A stretch of DNA of 64,000 bases from contig NZ_FZOK01000003.1 in the NCBI RefSeq assembly GCF_900188245.1, positions 62,001 to 126,000 of the forward strand, written 5' to 3'. The DNA is from Belliella buryatensis (GTDB lineage Bacteria; Bacteroidota; Bacteroidia; Cytophagales; Cyclobacteriaceae). Numbering within the stretch: the stretch's first letter is position 1; each line of letters begins with the position of its first letter. Positions 15,322 through 24,277 of this stretch are shown here, piece after piece. A program made the position numbers and the translations under genes. Below the pieces are notes generated by a model that did no database searches, was not told where the DNA came from, and was given only the letters and a program-made list of their open reading frames with translations.

Positions 15322-16353
15322 ATGAAAAAGATCAGAACAGCTCTCGTAGGCTATGGGAATGTAGGAGAAAAAACCCACGCCCCACTCATCCATGTTTGCC
15401 CATATTTAGAGTTGACGGCAGTGGTAGAACGCCACAGAGAGCATTCAAAAGAAAAGTACCCGTCAGTCTCCGTATACAAAAGTCTTGAGGCACTACTCGC
15501 CGCTGATGCTGCTGAGCTGATTGTGATCGTCACACCCAATGAATACCACTTTGCGCAGGCCAAACTCTGCCTGGAGCATGGCAAACACGTGGTTGTAGAT
15601 AAGCCGATCACCATACACAGTGATGAAGCAGAACAGCTCAAAGCACTTGCAGAGGAAAAGGGCTTGATGCTGACTGTATTTCAAAATAGGCGATTGGATG
15701 GGGATTTCAGAACGGTTGAAAAAATTCTGAAAGAAGGTATCCTGGGGGAGTTAGCACATTTTGAATCACACTTTGATCGATTTAGACCTGAGATCACGGA
15801 TAATTGGAGGGAAAAGGTTGTACCAGGTAATGGCATCACCTATGATTTGGGAACACATTTGATCGATCAGGCATTGGTACTCTTCGGTAAGCCCAAGTGG
15901 GTACAAGCCAATATCCTCAAACAAAGGAAGGGAGCGCTTGCAGACGATTTTTTCGATATCATCTTGGGTTATGACAAACCTTACGTTAGATTGACAGCAT
16001 CAATAATGAGCAATGCGCCCGTGCCTAAATTTTTGCTCATGGGAGAGCAAGGTTCATATAGCAAGTATGGCCTAGATGTTCAAGAAAAGGCTTTGAAAGC
16101 TGATACACTTCCAGTAGGAGATGATTGGGGTTTGGAAGCAGCAGGAAGCTGGGGTACAGTCTACCTCGCTGACAAAATCCAAAAGTATCCAACCGAAAGA
16201 GGAGATTACAGGGAGTTTTATGAAAATGTAGGTAAGTCCATCCTTGATGAAGCTCCACTCTCGGTAAAGATGGAAGAAGCCATAGTGGTCCTACAAATCA
16301 TAGAGGCAGCCTTTGAAAGCAATAAAACTGGTCAAAGAATCCTTCTACATTGA
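15322..16353 (+). CDS. Gfo/Idh/MocA-family NAD(P)-dependent oxidoreductase
   Basis: 343 residues. The N-terminal Rossmann fold has a glycine-rich dinucleotide site, ALVGYGNVGEKTHAPL, and the family's catalytic-lysine motif appears as VVDKPITIHSDEAE at about 92-105. The C-terminal alpha/beta domain includes YDLGTHLIDQALVLFG, whose His is a likely active-site residue. Such enzymes oxidise or reduce sugars and related polyols in the cytoplasm; the substrate cannot be told from sequence. The gene starts 13 bases after the response regulator and may be controlled with it. Confidence 0.9.
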   Translation: MKKIRTALVGYGNVGEKTHAPLIHVCPYLELTAVVERHREHSKEKYPSVSVYKSLEALLAADAAELIVIVTPNEYHFAQAKLCLEHGKHVVVDKPITIHSDEAEQLKALAEEKGLMLTVFQNRRLDGDFRTVEKILKEGILGELAHFESHFDRFRPEITDNWREKVVPGNGITYDLGTHLIDQALVLFGKPKWVQANILKQRKGALADDFFDIILGYDKPYVRLTASIMSNAPVPKFLLMGEQGSYSKYGLDVQEKALKADTLPVGDDWGLEAAGSWGTVYLADKIQKYPTERGDYREFYENVGKSILDEAPLSVKMEEAIVVLQIIEAAFESNKTGQRILLH

Positions 16354-16402
16354 TTTTGGCAAAGTATTTGAAAAGTGAGGGGAAACCAACTATTCAAATA
16401 TT

Positions 16403-16822
16403 ATGAAAAAGTTAATGCTATTTTCGATGCTGCTTTTTTTCGCAGTAGTGATGGAATCACAAGCACAAATCAGCGCAGGAGTGTACAGATTGAGTTCCGC
16501 AACTTTTGCTTCAATCGGCTCTGATCCAGACAACAAAATCTTTGGTGAAGCGCGTGTATCCACAGGAGGGCGAGTAGGAATAGAAGGCACCTTCGGGTAC
16601 AATTTTGTGCAGAAAGAAGAGGTCAACTTCTACAGTGGTTTCCATTTGGGTACAGAAGGCAATAGAGATGGGCTGTACTTGGGCGTACCACTTGGCGTTT
16701 TGGTAAAGCCATTTGCCAATACCAGAAACTTTGGCTTCTTAATGGAGGCATCGCCGATTTTCCCAACTGAATACGGGACTTACTTTAGAGCTGGTATAGG
16801 CTTGAGGTACACTTTTAGGTAG
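16403..16822 (+). CDS. small secreted outer-membrane-type protein
   Basis: 139 residues with a clear signal peptide (KKLMLFSMLLFFAVVMESQAQ, cleavage after AQA near residue 20). The mature part alternates short hydrophobic strands and turns (VGIEGTFGYNFV, NFYSGFHLGTEG, YFRAGIGLRYTFR) and ends in an aromatic-Arg tail, consistent with a small beta-barrel or lipocalin-like fold. No specific family is recognised. It follows the oxidoreductase by 49 bases on the same strand and is followed by a terminator-like hairpin. Function unknown. Confidence 0.75.
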   Translation: MKKLMLFSMLLFFAVVMESQAQISAGVYRLSSATFASIGSDPDNKIFGEARVSTGGRVGIEGTFGYNFVQKEEVNFYSGFHLGTEGNRDGLYLGVPLGVLVKPFANTRNFGFLMEASPIFPTEYGTYFRAGIGLRYTFR

Positions 16823-16830
16823 GAAACATC

Positions 16831-16890
16831 AGCAGTCAACGGACAGGAGATAATTACTGGAGCAGTTGACTGCTATTTTGTATTTTTTTA
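16831..16890 (+). terminator. terminator-like hairpin after the small secreted protein gene
   Basis: AGCAGTCAAC pairs perfectly with GTTGACTGCT (10 bp, 24-base loop), followed by ATTTTGTATTTTTTT. The long loop is unusual but the T-rich tail supports termination. Confidence 0.7.
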
Positions 16891-17007
16891 TCAGCCAATA
16901 GTACCGACCTTTACGCTCTTAACTTTTAGAAATCCCAAACATTGAATCATAGCCATTGCTTTGAAGTTAAAGTTGACCGCTGACTATATTATAGCCATCT
17001 TTGAGGC

Positions 17008-17718
17008 ATGAAAGGCAAACTTTATTTGATCCCCTCCATTCTTGCAGCTGATACCTCTTTGACCATCATGTCTCCACAGATCAAGGAAGTGGTGAAAAAC
17101 ACCAAATACTATCTCGTAGAAGAACTTCGAACTGCCAGAAGATACATCAGTAGTTTGAAGTTAGGATTAGTAATCGAGGACTTACACTTTGAGATTTTGA
17201 ATAAAAAAACCCGCACTGCTCAACTCCAACAACTCATGCAGCCCATTCTAAATGGTGAGGATATGGGAATCATTTCCGAAGCAGGATGTCCCGGAATCGC
17301 AGACCCAGGAGCAGTGGCCGTAGCTTGGGCCCATGAAAAAGGCATCCAAGTAGTCCCCCTTTCTGGGCCTAGCTCCATGTTTTTAGCCTTGATGGGCTCA
17401 GGGTTCAATGGGCAATCATTCGCTTTTCACGGCTATCTGCCCATAGACAAAAAGGACAGAGCACAAGCCATCAAAAACCTGGAAGCTGAATCTGCCAAGA
17501 TGAATAGAACGCAGATTTTTATGGAAACACCCTTTAGAAACAATCAGGTACTTGAAGACCTCAAGACTCAACTTCACCCAAACACCAAGCTTTGTATAGC
17601 AAAAAACCTAACCGCTAGCGATGAGGTCATTGTCACAAAAACTATTCAGGATTGGAAAAAGTCTAAAATCGACCTTCACAAAATCCCTACGGTCTTTATT
17701 ATTTATGCTGGGAATTAA
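17008..17718 (+). CDS. SAM-dependent tetrapyrrole-type methyltransferase (RsmI-related)
   Basis: 236 residues, belonging to the tetrapyrrole methylase fold that includes the 16S rRNA methyltransferase RsmI. Visible motifs: LYLIPSILA at the N-terminus, GIISEAGCPGIADPGA (the glycine-rich SAM-site loop also seen in RsmI), VVPLSGPSSMFLALMGSG, and FMETPFRNNQVLEDL, equivalent to the RsmI ETPYR region. It is shorter than E. coli RsmI (286) and lacks part of its C-terminus. The rRNA substrate is therefore inferred rather than shown. It stands alone between a terminator and the convergent cysteine desulfurase. Confidence 0.85.
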   Translation: MKGKLYLIPSILAADTSLTIMSPQIKEVVKNTKYYLVEELRTARRYISSLKLGLVIEDLHFEILNKKTRTAQLQQLMQPILNGEDMGIISEAGCPGIADPGAVAVAWAHEKGIQVVPLSGPSSMFLALMGSGFNGQSFAFHGYLPIDKKDRAQAIKNLEAESAKMNRTQIFMETPFRNNQVLEDLKTQLHPNTKLCIAKNLTASDEVIVTKTIQDWKKSKIDLHKIPTVFIIYAGN

Positions 17719-17913
17719 TACTGACTTTTTGAGTAAAAATCTCTATTAACTTAACTCTGATATTAATAGATATTAGATACTAATTGATATTGACCAATAA
17801 CAGACCATTAAACCAATAAATTGACTTCTGACAAATGAGCGTATAATCAAATAACCAATATTTTGATTATAAGGGTTATAACACAGAACCTGTCAGGTTT
17901 TTAAAAGGCTAAT

Positions 17914-19056
17914 CTAAGCTATCACCCCGTAGAGTTCCTTCAATTTCTCAACCGTGTAGTCTACTTCTTCTACTGTATTGAACCTGCTGAATGAAAACCT
18001 GACCGAGTCACGGTCAGCCTTGGCTCCAATAGCTCTGAGTACATGTGAACCTACCGTAGCACCACTGCTACAAGCAGATCCTCCAGAGGCAGAAATACCA
18101 TGAAGATCCAAATTGAAGAGTAGCATACCTCCATTTTCCTCTGATGGAGGAAGGCTCACATTCAAGACCGTATAGAGACTCTTATCCATTTCAGCAGAAA
18201 GGCCATTGAACTCCACCCCAGGAATGTCAGCTTTCAACTTTTCGATAAACCTACTTTTGATATCTTCTACATGCTTGCGATGTCCATCCATGTCCTCATA
18301 AGCAATCTCTAATGCCTTGGCTATTCCTATGATACCAATGACATTTTCAGTACCCCCACGCATGTTACGCTCCTGAGCACCTCCATAGATGAATGGGGTG
18401 ATTTTCTTGTCCTTTTTGACATAAAGAAATCCAGAGCCTTTTGGTCCATGAAACTTGTGTCCGCCAGCGACTATCGCATCTACAGGTAAGTTTTTGAGAT
18501 CATGCACATAATGTCCCATGGTCTGAACGGTGTCAGAATGAAAAAACGCATCATACTCCCTTGCGAGATTACCGATTGCTGTGAGGTCATTGATGTTCCC
18601 GATTTCATTATTGGCATGCATGACAGAGACCAAGCTTTTTGGGTTCGCTCTGAGAAGGTCTTGTAAGTGATCTAAGTTGATATCTCCTTGGTCATTTACT
18701 TCCAGTAGACTTAGCTTGACCATTCCCTTTTTAGCACATTCTTCTAGTGTATGCAAAACTGCATGATGCTCAAGTGGAGAGGTAATCGCATGCTGAATCC
18801 CATGAGTCTGAATACCGCAAACGATGGCCGTATTATCTGCTTCAGTTCCTCCAGACGTGAAAAAAATCTCAGCAGGAGTAGCATTCAAAAGCTCCGCTAC
18901 CTTTTTCCTCGATCGCTCAATGGCGGTACGAACTTCACGTCCATGACTGTGTACGGAAGATGGATTACCATAATGCTCTTTCATAAATGGCAACATGGCT
19001 GCTATCACCCTGTCATCCATCGCCGTAGTGGCCGCATTGTCGAAGTAAACTCTCAT
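17914..19056 (-). CDS. cysteine desulfurase (NifS/IscS family)
   Basis: 380 residues. A PLP enzyme that removes sulfur from cysteine for iron-sulfur cluster or thio-cofactor synthesis. The N-terminal YFDNAATTAMD is typical; PLP contacts include the His in EHHAVLHTLEE, and the Schiff-base lysine is in VAGGHKFHGPKGSG. The active-site cysteine lies in SGGSACSSGA, the short-loop class I arrangement of NifS/IscS. Start ATG 19056 gives the family N-terminus directly. It ends near a weak hairpin (ACCTGTCAGGTTTTT around 17888). No isc or suf partner is visible nearby, so its exact sulfur acceptor is unknown. Confidence 0.93.
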   Translation of the reverse strand: MRVYFDNAATTAMDDRVIAAMLPFMKEHYGNPSSVHSHGREVRTAIERSRKKVAELLNATPAEIFFTSGGTEADNTAIVCGIQTHGIQHAITSPLEHHAVLHTLEECAKKGMVKLSLLEVNDQGDINLDHLQDLLRANPKSLVSVMHANNEIGNINDLTAIGNLAREYDAFFHSDTVQTMGHYVHDLKNLPVDAIVAGGHKFHGPKGSGFLYVKKDKKITPFIYGGAQERNMRGGTENVIGIIGIAKALEIAYEDMDGHRKHVEDIKSRFIEKLKADIPGVEFNGLSAEMDKSLYTVLNVSLPPSEENGGMLLFNLDLHGISASGGSACSSGATVGSHVLRAIGAKADRDSVRFSFSRFNTVEEVDYTVEKLKELYGVIA

Positions 19057-19122
19057 GATCTTTGTTAATATTTGGGCTGGGTTTGAAAATATAAATAGGA
19101 TCAGTCAGGGCTGAGCCTAGAT

Positions 19123-20511
19123 TTAGGAAGCAGTCACTACTTCTTTGATATCTGTGATGATCTTATTGGCCAAATGCTCAGCAGTAGCCAAGCTTTCAGA
19201 TTCAGAATAGATTCTAATGATCGGTTCTGTATTTGACTTGCGCAGGTGAACCCACTCTTTATCAAATTCAATCTTTACTCCATCGATGTCATTGATAGGC
19301 TGCTTGGCGTATTTCTTTTTGATAGCCTCCAGGACCTGGTCCACATTGATATCCGGGGTAAGCTCAATTTTATTTTTGGAAATATGATAGTTTGGATAGG
19401 TCGCTCTCAACATAGAGATAGACTTCCCGAATTTAGCCAAATGTGTCAAAAACAATCCTATGCCAACCAAGGCATCTCTTCCATAATGTGACTCAGGATA
19501 GATCACACCTCCATTACCTTCTCCTCCAATGACAGCATTGGTTTCCTTCATCTTATTGACAACATTCACCTCCCCTACTGCGGCTGCTTGATATTGTCCT
19601 TTGCGCTTTTCTGTCACATCTCTCAATGCTCTTGTAGAGCTGAGATTGGAAACAGTATTGCCAGGAGTCTTGGAAAGTACATAGTCTGCTACAGCCACCA
19701 AGGTATACTCTTCTCCAAATGGAGAACCATCCTCATTCATAAAACAAAGTCTATCTACATCTGGATCTACTACGATTCCAAGATCATATTTTCCCTTTTT
19801 GAGCTTTTCGGAGATATCTCTCAAATTCTCAGGGAGTGGCTCTGGATTGTGCGGGAAGTGCCCATCAGGGGTACAATACATTTCTTCAATATGCTCCACA
19901 CCCAAAGCTCTGAGTAATTTTGGTAGAGCAATCCCTCCTGTAGAATTGACACAATCTATCACTACTTTGAAGTCCCTTGCTGCAATGGCTGCTCTATCTA
20001 CCAATTCTAATCCCAATACATGCTCTACATGCCTATCAATGTAATCATCAATCACCGTATAAGAGCCAAGCTTTTTAACTTCGGCGAAGCTGTAATCATC
20101 ATTCTCTGCACGCAAAAGTACGTCCTTGCCTTCTGAATCAGAGATAAATTCACCTTTGCTATTGAGTAGCTTCAAAGCATTCCACTGAATAGGATTGTGA
20201 CTTGCAGTGAGGATAATTCCTCCGCCAGCTTGCTCCAATGGAACAGCCAACTCTACGGTAGGCGTCGTGCTCAAACCTAGATCAATGACGTCAATACCCA
20301 GACCTTGCAAAGTAGCTGCAACCAATTTGGACACCATCTCCCCTGAGATCCTTGCATCTCTACCAATAATAATTTTTGGATTGCCAGTGTTTTGTACCAC
20401 CCAGGCTCCATATGCTGAAGTGAATTTAACAACATCCAATGGAGTCAGTCCTTCACCTGGTTTGCCTCCAATGGTACCACGAATACCAGAAATTGATTTA
20501 ATTAAAGCCAC
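19123..20511 (-). CDS. glmM: phosphoglucosamine/phosphohexose mutase
   Basis: 462 residues of the alpha-D-phosphohexomutase superfamily. The catalytic phosphoserine is in IILTASHNPIQWNA (about 98-111), the metal-binding loop is VVDPDVDRLCF (about 240), and the sugar-binding loop is GGEGNGGVIYP (about 323). The C-terminal phosphate-binding region includes LRKSNTEPIIRIYSES. It most resembles phosphoglucosamine mutases, which convert glucosamine 6-phosphate to glucosamine 1-phosphate for peptidoglycan and LPS precursors. Some family members act on other hexose phosphates. The start codon is GTG at 20511. A hairpin terminator for the preceding gene lies 30-46 bases upstream. Confidence 0.9.
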   Translation of the reverse strand: MALIKSISGIRGTIGGKPGEGLTPLDVVKFTSAYGAWVVQNTGNPKIIIGRDARISGEMVSKLVAATLQGLGIDVIDLGLSTTPTVELAVPLEQAGGGIILTASHNPIQWNALKLLNSKGEFISDSEGKDVLLRAENDDYSFAEVKKLGSYTVIDDYIDRHVEHVLGLELVDRAAIAARDFKVVIDCVNSTGGIALPKLLRALGVEHIEEMYCTPDGHFPHNPEPLPENLRDISEKLKKGKYDLGIVVDPDVDRLCFMNEDGSPFGEEYTLVAVADYVLSKTPGNTVSNLSSTRALRDVTEKRKGQYQAAAVGEVNVVNKMKETNAVIGGEGNGGVIYPESHYGRDALVGIGLFLTHLAKFGKSISMLRATYPNYHISKNKIELTPDINVDQVLEAIKKKYAKQPINDIDGVKIEFDKEWVHLRKSNTEPIIRIYSESESLATAEHLANKIITDIKEVVTAS

Positions 20512-20540
20512 TGGGAATGTTTTTAGTTAGTATATAAAAA

Positions 20541-20557
20541 TCCCGGCTAAACCGGGA
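20541..20557 (-). terminator. rho-independent terminator between the gene at 20579 and glmM
   Basis: TCCCGG pairs with CCGGGA around a five-base loop; on the minus strand it is followed by TTTTTATA. It insulates the small membrane protein gene from glmM. Confidence 0.8.
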
Positions 20558-20578
20558 GTGAAAAACTTTTTTCTAAGT

Positions 20579-20809
20579 TTATTTGAATTTGGCAAGTACC
20601 TTATCTACCTCGTTGTCTGGATTACCGCAGCTGCTGTTGGCATCTACAGTTTTACCACAGTAAGTACATGTTCCACCATCTTTGTTAAGGTATGGGTTTT
20701 GCGAAGCACAGGTACCTTTGAATTCGCCGTTTTTTAGAAATATCAGCCTCACAGACATCATGATAAAGAATAATGCGATGAAACCTAATGTTAAATACAG
20801 AGTTGCCAT
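20579..20809 (-). CDS. small membrane-anchored protein with a Cys-rich cytoplasmic or periplasmic tail
   Basis: 76 residues: one N-terminal membrane helix (about 4-26), then a short tail with four cysteines (GTCASQNPYL, GTCTYCGKT, SSCGNPD). The CxxC pair and following Cys resemble a small zinc ribbon. Similar short proteins are often annotated only as 'membrane or secreted protein' in Bacteroidota. A TAAATTTG promoter motif lies upstream, and mazG is divergent on the other side. Function unknown; the zinc-ribbon suggestion is from cysteine spacing only. Confidence 0.7.
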   Translation of the reverse strand: MATLYLTLGFIALFFIMMSVRLIFLKNGEFKGTCASQNPYLNKDGGTCTYCGKTVDANSSCGNPDNEVDKVLAKFK

Positions 20810-20825
20810 ATCAAATTAATTTGCA

Positions 20826-20833
20826 CAAATTTA
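20826..20833 (-). promoter_or_regulatory. TAnnTTTG -7 element upstream of the gene at 20809
   Basis: The minus strand reads TAAATTTG, 16 bases before the ATG. Exact match to the Bacteroidota consensus. Confidence 0.5.
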
Positions 20834-20879
20834 CAGATTACTTTCCAAACGTCCACACATTCTAATTAGTTTCCCTGAC

Positions 20880-21680
20880 ATGTCCGAATCGCCGAATAGA
20901 AAAACCCAATTAGATGCATTTGATAGACTTTTGACCATCATGGACGAATTGCGTGAACAGTGCCCTTGGGACAGGAAACAGACCATCGAAAGCCTCAGGC
21001 ACCTGACTATTGAGGAGACCTTTGAACTCTCGGATGCCATCTTGGAAAATGACATGGAGGAAATCAAAAAAGAACTCGGTGATATCCTGCTTCATATTGT
21101 TTTTTACGCCAAAATCGGCTCGGAAAAAGAGGCTTTTGACATCAGTGCTGTTATCGATAGCTTATGTGAGAAATTGATCAGGAGACATCCTCATATCTAT
21201 GGTAACACAGTAGCAGATGATGAAGAAGCTGTGAAGCAAAACTGGGAGAAAATCAAACTCCAAGAAAAAGGCAATACTTCTGTACTTGGAGGTGTGCCTA
21301 AGTCTCTGCCTGCATTGATCAAAGCCATGCGCATCCAAGAAAAAGCAAGAGGTGTGGGTTTTGACTGGGAGGAAAAGCAACAGGTTTGGGAAAAAGTAGA
21401 AGAAGAGATGCAAGAATTCAAAGCTGAATTTAATGCAAGTAGTGAGGAAAGTATTGACAAAGAGAAGGCCACCGGAGAGTTTGGTGATCTGTTGTTTTCG
21501 CTGATCAATTACGCTCGATTCATCGAAATCAATCCTGAGGAAGCGTTGGAAAAAACCAATCTAAAATTCATCAAAAGATTTCAATACTTGGAAACTGCTG
21601 CCAAAAAAGCAGGCAAGAAAATCGAAGATATGAGCTTAGCCGAAATGGATGTATATTGGGAAGAAGCTAAAAAACTTTGA
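20880..21680 (+). CDS. mazG: nucleoside triphosphate pyrophosphohydrolase MazG
   Basis: 266 residues with two tandem MazG-type all-alpha NTP-PPase domains, as in E. coli MazG. Domain 1 contains CPWDRKQTIESLRHLTIEE and the EELGD-type metal site as EIKKELGDILLHIVFYA. Domain 2 contains WEKVEEEMQEFKAE and ATGEFGDLLFSLINYAR. It hydrolyses NTPs and dNTPs to monophosphates plus pyrophosphate, a house-cleaning role. ATG 20880 follows a short AT-rich gap shared with the divergent small membrane gene. The downstream YceI gene has the same orientation 88 bases later. Confidence 0.94.
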   Translation: MSESPNRKTQLDAFDRLLTIMDELREQCPWDRKQTIESLRHLTIEETFELSDAILENDMEEIKKELGDILLHIVFYAKIGSEKEAFDISAVIDSLCEKLIRRHPHIYGNTVADDEEAVKQNWEKIKLQEKGNTSVLGGVPKSLPALIKAMRIQEKARGVGFDWEEKQQVWEKVEEEMQEFKAEFNASSEESIDKEKATGEFGDLLFSLINYARFIEINPEEALEKTNLKFIKRFQYLETAAKKAGKKIEDMSLAEMDVYWEEAKKL

Positions 21681-21768
21681 TTTTTTACCGCTTATACAAA
21701 AGTCATGCGCTGGATTAAACACTTGAGCAAAAAAGAGGTCTAAATAGCATTCAAACAAACCATTTCTT

Positions 21769-22362
21769 ATGAAAATAATCATGACAGTACTAGGGCTGGT
21801 CGGAATGCTATGGACCACTAGTGTAAGTGAAGCTGAAAGAGAACTACTCAATATCAGCAAAACAGAAAGTTCGGTTGGCTGGAAAGCTGCCAAAGTTACA
21901 GGAGAGCATTGGGGAAAAGTCTCTATTTCCGATGCAAAATTAGATTATGAAAACGGCAGAATACAAGGTGGTAGCTTTGAGATTAACATGACTACCATCA
22001 CAGTAGAAGACATCAAAGATGCCAACTCGAACAAGAGGCTGGTAGATCATTTGAAATCGGATGATTTCTTCTCGGTAGAAAAATTCAACAAATCATCCAT
22101 GACCATCACTGAAGCCAAAACCAGCAATGGTAAGGATTACGAAATCAAAGCTAATCTGATCATCAAGGGTATCAGCAACCCTGTCACTTTCCCAGTAACT
22201 GTATCAGAAGAGGGAAATAAAGTCATTGCGACAGGCAAGATCACTTTTGATAGAACCAAATATGATATCAAGTACAGATCTGGAAACTATTTCGAAAATC
22301 TTGCTGATAGGTTGATCTATGATGAGGTGACCTTGGATGTGAAGTTGGTTGGGATGAAGTAG
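21769..22362 (+). CDS. secreted YceI-family protein
   Basis: 197 residues. A signal peptide (about 1-22) is followed by the YceI lipocalin-like domain: SSVGWKAAKVTGEHWGKV, GGSFEINMTTITVED, LVDHLKSDDFF and ITFDRTKYDIKYRSG. YceI proteins bind polyisoprenoid or amphiphilic ligands in the periplasm. Members lie in electron-transfer or stress loci, but here the neighbours (mazG, a propeller lipoprotein) give no such context. A strong hairpin terminator follows and also serves the convergent lipoprotein gene. Confidence 0.92.
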   Translation: MKIIMTVLGLVGMLWTTSVSEAERELLNISKTESSVGWKAAKVTGEHWGKVSISDAKLDYENGRIQGGSFEINMTTITVEDIKDANSNKRLVDHLKSDDFFSVEKFNKSSMTITEAKTSNGKDYEIKANLIIKGISNPVTFPVTVSEEGNKVIATGKITFDRTKYDIKYRSGNYFENLADRLIYDEVTLDVKLVGMK

Positions 22363-22390
22363 TAAAATTGATTTTGAAGATGTTAAATCA

Positions 22391-22426
22391 AATAGAAGCT
22401 GTCTTGGTTAGGCAGCTTCTATTTTT
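22391..22426. terminator. bidirectional terminator between yceI-like and propeller genes
   Basis: AATAGAAGCTG pairs perfectly with CAGCTTCTATT (11 bp, 11-base loop) with a T run after it. It overlaps the last codons of the convergent gene ending at 22419. Confidence 0.82.
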
Positions 22427-23519
22427 GTATCACTGACAGTATTTCTCCAATATCATATTTAGCAAATTCATCAGTCCTACTATCAAAACTGTAAAGTTCT
22501 TTACTAATGAAATCAATATCGAATGATGTAATGTGGCTTTGAAGTTTAATATTAGCCAATGGATTTCCCCCCCAATCGAACAACAGAATCTCTGGATATT
22601 TTTCTCTTGATGTAAAATATGTTTCATTTTTCTCGTTAACATATAATACTCCAAAAAAATCATCATATACTCTTACGGCACTGAATCGAAATATTCTGTC
22701 AACATTTTCTTTACTTTCAATCTGTCCAATATCATCTAATTTGGATTCAACACAAATAGTTTTGCCAAAATCATTATTGACTGAATATAAGTTGATATAG
22801 TTTAGCCCAAAATTCATTTCAACAATCTTATCATGACGATCATTATATCTTGTCATAGTTGCCATTATACCGAAATCACCACCTTCCAATAAAGCTGCTT
22901 CATTAAGCTTTGCCATATTTGAATTTACAGATATATCTCCATGCTTTTCTAGATATCTCAATTGCTGTGTCTCCGTGTCTGAAATTTCCCGATAGAAATA
23001 CTTACCACTATCAAGCATAACAAAATCAAATAGAAATTTAGGTAAAGAATCATCAATAACAGAGACAATAGTTTCCTTAGCTTTCAAAGATTCGGTGATA
23101 TTTAGTTTTAATAATTTGCCATTTTCAAAATGATAGATATAGGAATACAACACTCCATCAGATTTAACAAACCTTACATTATCAGACACACTCAGGGTAG
23201 AAGAAAATTCTAAAGGACCCTCCCCCAAATTTAAAAAATTTCCTAATTCAATTTGTTCAGGTAATGAAATGAACTTCCATAACCCTTTATTGTTTCTAGT
23301 CGAAAAAATCATCATACTATCTTGAATTGTAAAACTCCATGCTCCTACTATATCGAGACCTGTCTCTATCTTATATTCAAGAATAAATTCATTCGGAAAT
23401 TCGGTTGCGTAGACAACAGAATCTAACACCATAAATCTCGTTCTGTCCAATTCATTACTAGTATTACAACTAATGAAAAGTATTAATAATAAGATTGATC
23501 CGTATTTGATTTTATTCAT
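22419..23519 (-). CDS. beta-propeller-like lipoprotein (TolB-like / BF3164 type)
   Basis: 366 residues. The lipobox is LFISC at about residue 18, so the protein is a likely lipoprotein. The rest is rich in short beta strands and aspartates (IETGLDIVGAWSFTIQDSMM, LGEGPLEFSSTLS, ILLFDWGGNPLANIKL, YSFDSRTDEFAKYDIGEIL). This repeat style fits the six-bladed TolB-like propellers of Bacteroidota, often annotated BF3164-type. It lies downstream of a short exported cysteine-containing protein gene, a pairing common for this class in Bacteroidota. Function is unknown; binding or sensing of the partner peptide is an inference. Lower GC than flanking housekeeping genes suggests accessory status. Confidence 0.7.
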   Translation of the reverse strand: MNKIKYGSILLLILFISCNTSNELDRTRFMVLDSVVYATEFPNEFILEYKIETGLDIVGAWSFTIQDSMMIFSTRNNKGLWKFISLPEQIELGNFLNLGEGPLEFSSTLSVSDNVRFVKSDGVLYSYIYHFENGKLLKLNITESLKAKETIVSVIDDSLPKFLFDFVMLDSGKYFYREISDTETQQLRYLEKHGDISVNSNMAKLNEAALLEGGDFGIMATMTRYNDRHDKIVEMNFGLNYINLYSVNNDFGKTICVESKLDDIGQIESKENVDRIFRFSAVRVYDDFFGVLYVNEKNETYFTSREKYPEILLFDWGGNPLANIKLQSHITSFDIDFISKELYSFDSRTDEFAKYDIGEILSVIQK

Positions 23520-23608
23520 TTGAAGGATATTAAAAGTTTAAATTCGAATAAAACACCTGCTTTGGGAATTCAATCACAAAGCAGGTAATTTGTAATAAGC
23601 AAATAAAA

Positions 23609-23932
23609 TTACTCTATAACTGGATCTTCTTGACAAACACCCTGGCCTGACCCCTTACTATTTGCAATCCAGGTACACGTCCCGCAATACCTAGCAGGAT
23701 AACCCTTCACAGATGTTATTGTTACCCAACATTCTTTATAAAGTCCACCTCCATCAGGCTCTCCTTCCCCAATTGCCATTGCTTTATTTCCTAATTCAAT
23801 TAAGGCAATAGATGGGAGGATATTATCCTTATCGAATTCCAGACTAATCATAACATTTAGTACCAGCATTAAACTTAATGCACCTGTTGCTACCAAACGT
23901 ACCACTTTACTTGTTTTGAATTGGTTTTTCAT
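23609..23932 (-). CDS. exported NVEALA-like cysteine-containing small protein
   Basis: 107 residues. A basic N-terminus and one hydrophobic segment (about 12-31) form a signal or leader. Residues 43-58 (ALIELGNKAMAIGEGE) resemble the NVEALA junction of small Bacteroidota proteins, where a leader-like segment precedes a Gly-rich, cysteine-bearing C-terminus. Four cysteines follow at 68, 83, 86 and 100, enough for two disulfides. The gene sits 89 bases upstream of the propeller lipoprotein on the same strand. NVEALA proteins have no established function. The family call is by pattern only and would need a profile search. Confidence 0.6.
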   Translation of the reverse strand: MKNQFKTSKVVRLVATGALSLMLVLNVMISLEFDKDNILPSIALIELGNKAMAIGEGEPDGGGLYKECWVTITSVKGYPARYCGTCTWIANSKGSGQGVCQEDPVIE

Positions 23933-24204
23933 TGTGTTTTTGGTTTTGTTGTGAATAATGAAAATACCTTAAAATGTATCCCTACTAATTAAGGTAATAC
24001 CAAGAAAGAAAGAAAGAAGCAAATTTTTAGTTAAAAAATTTAAATTTATTTTTGAAAATTACGCTCAAAAATTAATATTTACTTTTAAATAATTCATAAA
24101 ATATGGTTTTATATGGATTTATTATTACCTCCTACTCTTTGGCTATAGCCTCTAAAGCTGATGAATTTTTCCAATCCTCCAGCAAAAGAAGATGGCTAAC
24201 CACA
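23933..24204. other. AT-rich intergenic region, no gene seen
   Basis: The first 170 bases are extremely AT-rich with A and T runs and probably carry the promoter of the peptide/propeller pair (minus strand). An open plus-strand frame at 24103 runs through the terminator and into atpG and is not credible. Confidence 0.5.
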
Positions 24205-24238
24205 AAAAAACCACAAACTTCGCAGCTTGTGGTTTTTT
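24205..24238. terminator. terminator at the end of the ATP synthase cluster
   Basis: AAAAAACCACAA pairs perfectly with TTGTGGTTTTTT around a ten-base loop. On the minus strand it follows atpG by about 40 bases and ends in a T run; it can work in both directions. Confidence 0.85.
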
Positions 24239-24277
24239 ATATCTGTAAATCTAAAATCTTAGATCTTAATTCTGAAA

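Noticed and set aside
17719-17913. Repeated ACCAATA words and a short hairpin near 17888
   Set aside because: Only a weak five-base stem and AT-rich words; not enough for a defined element beyond a possible weak terminator.
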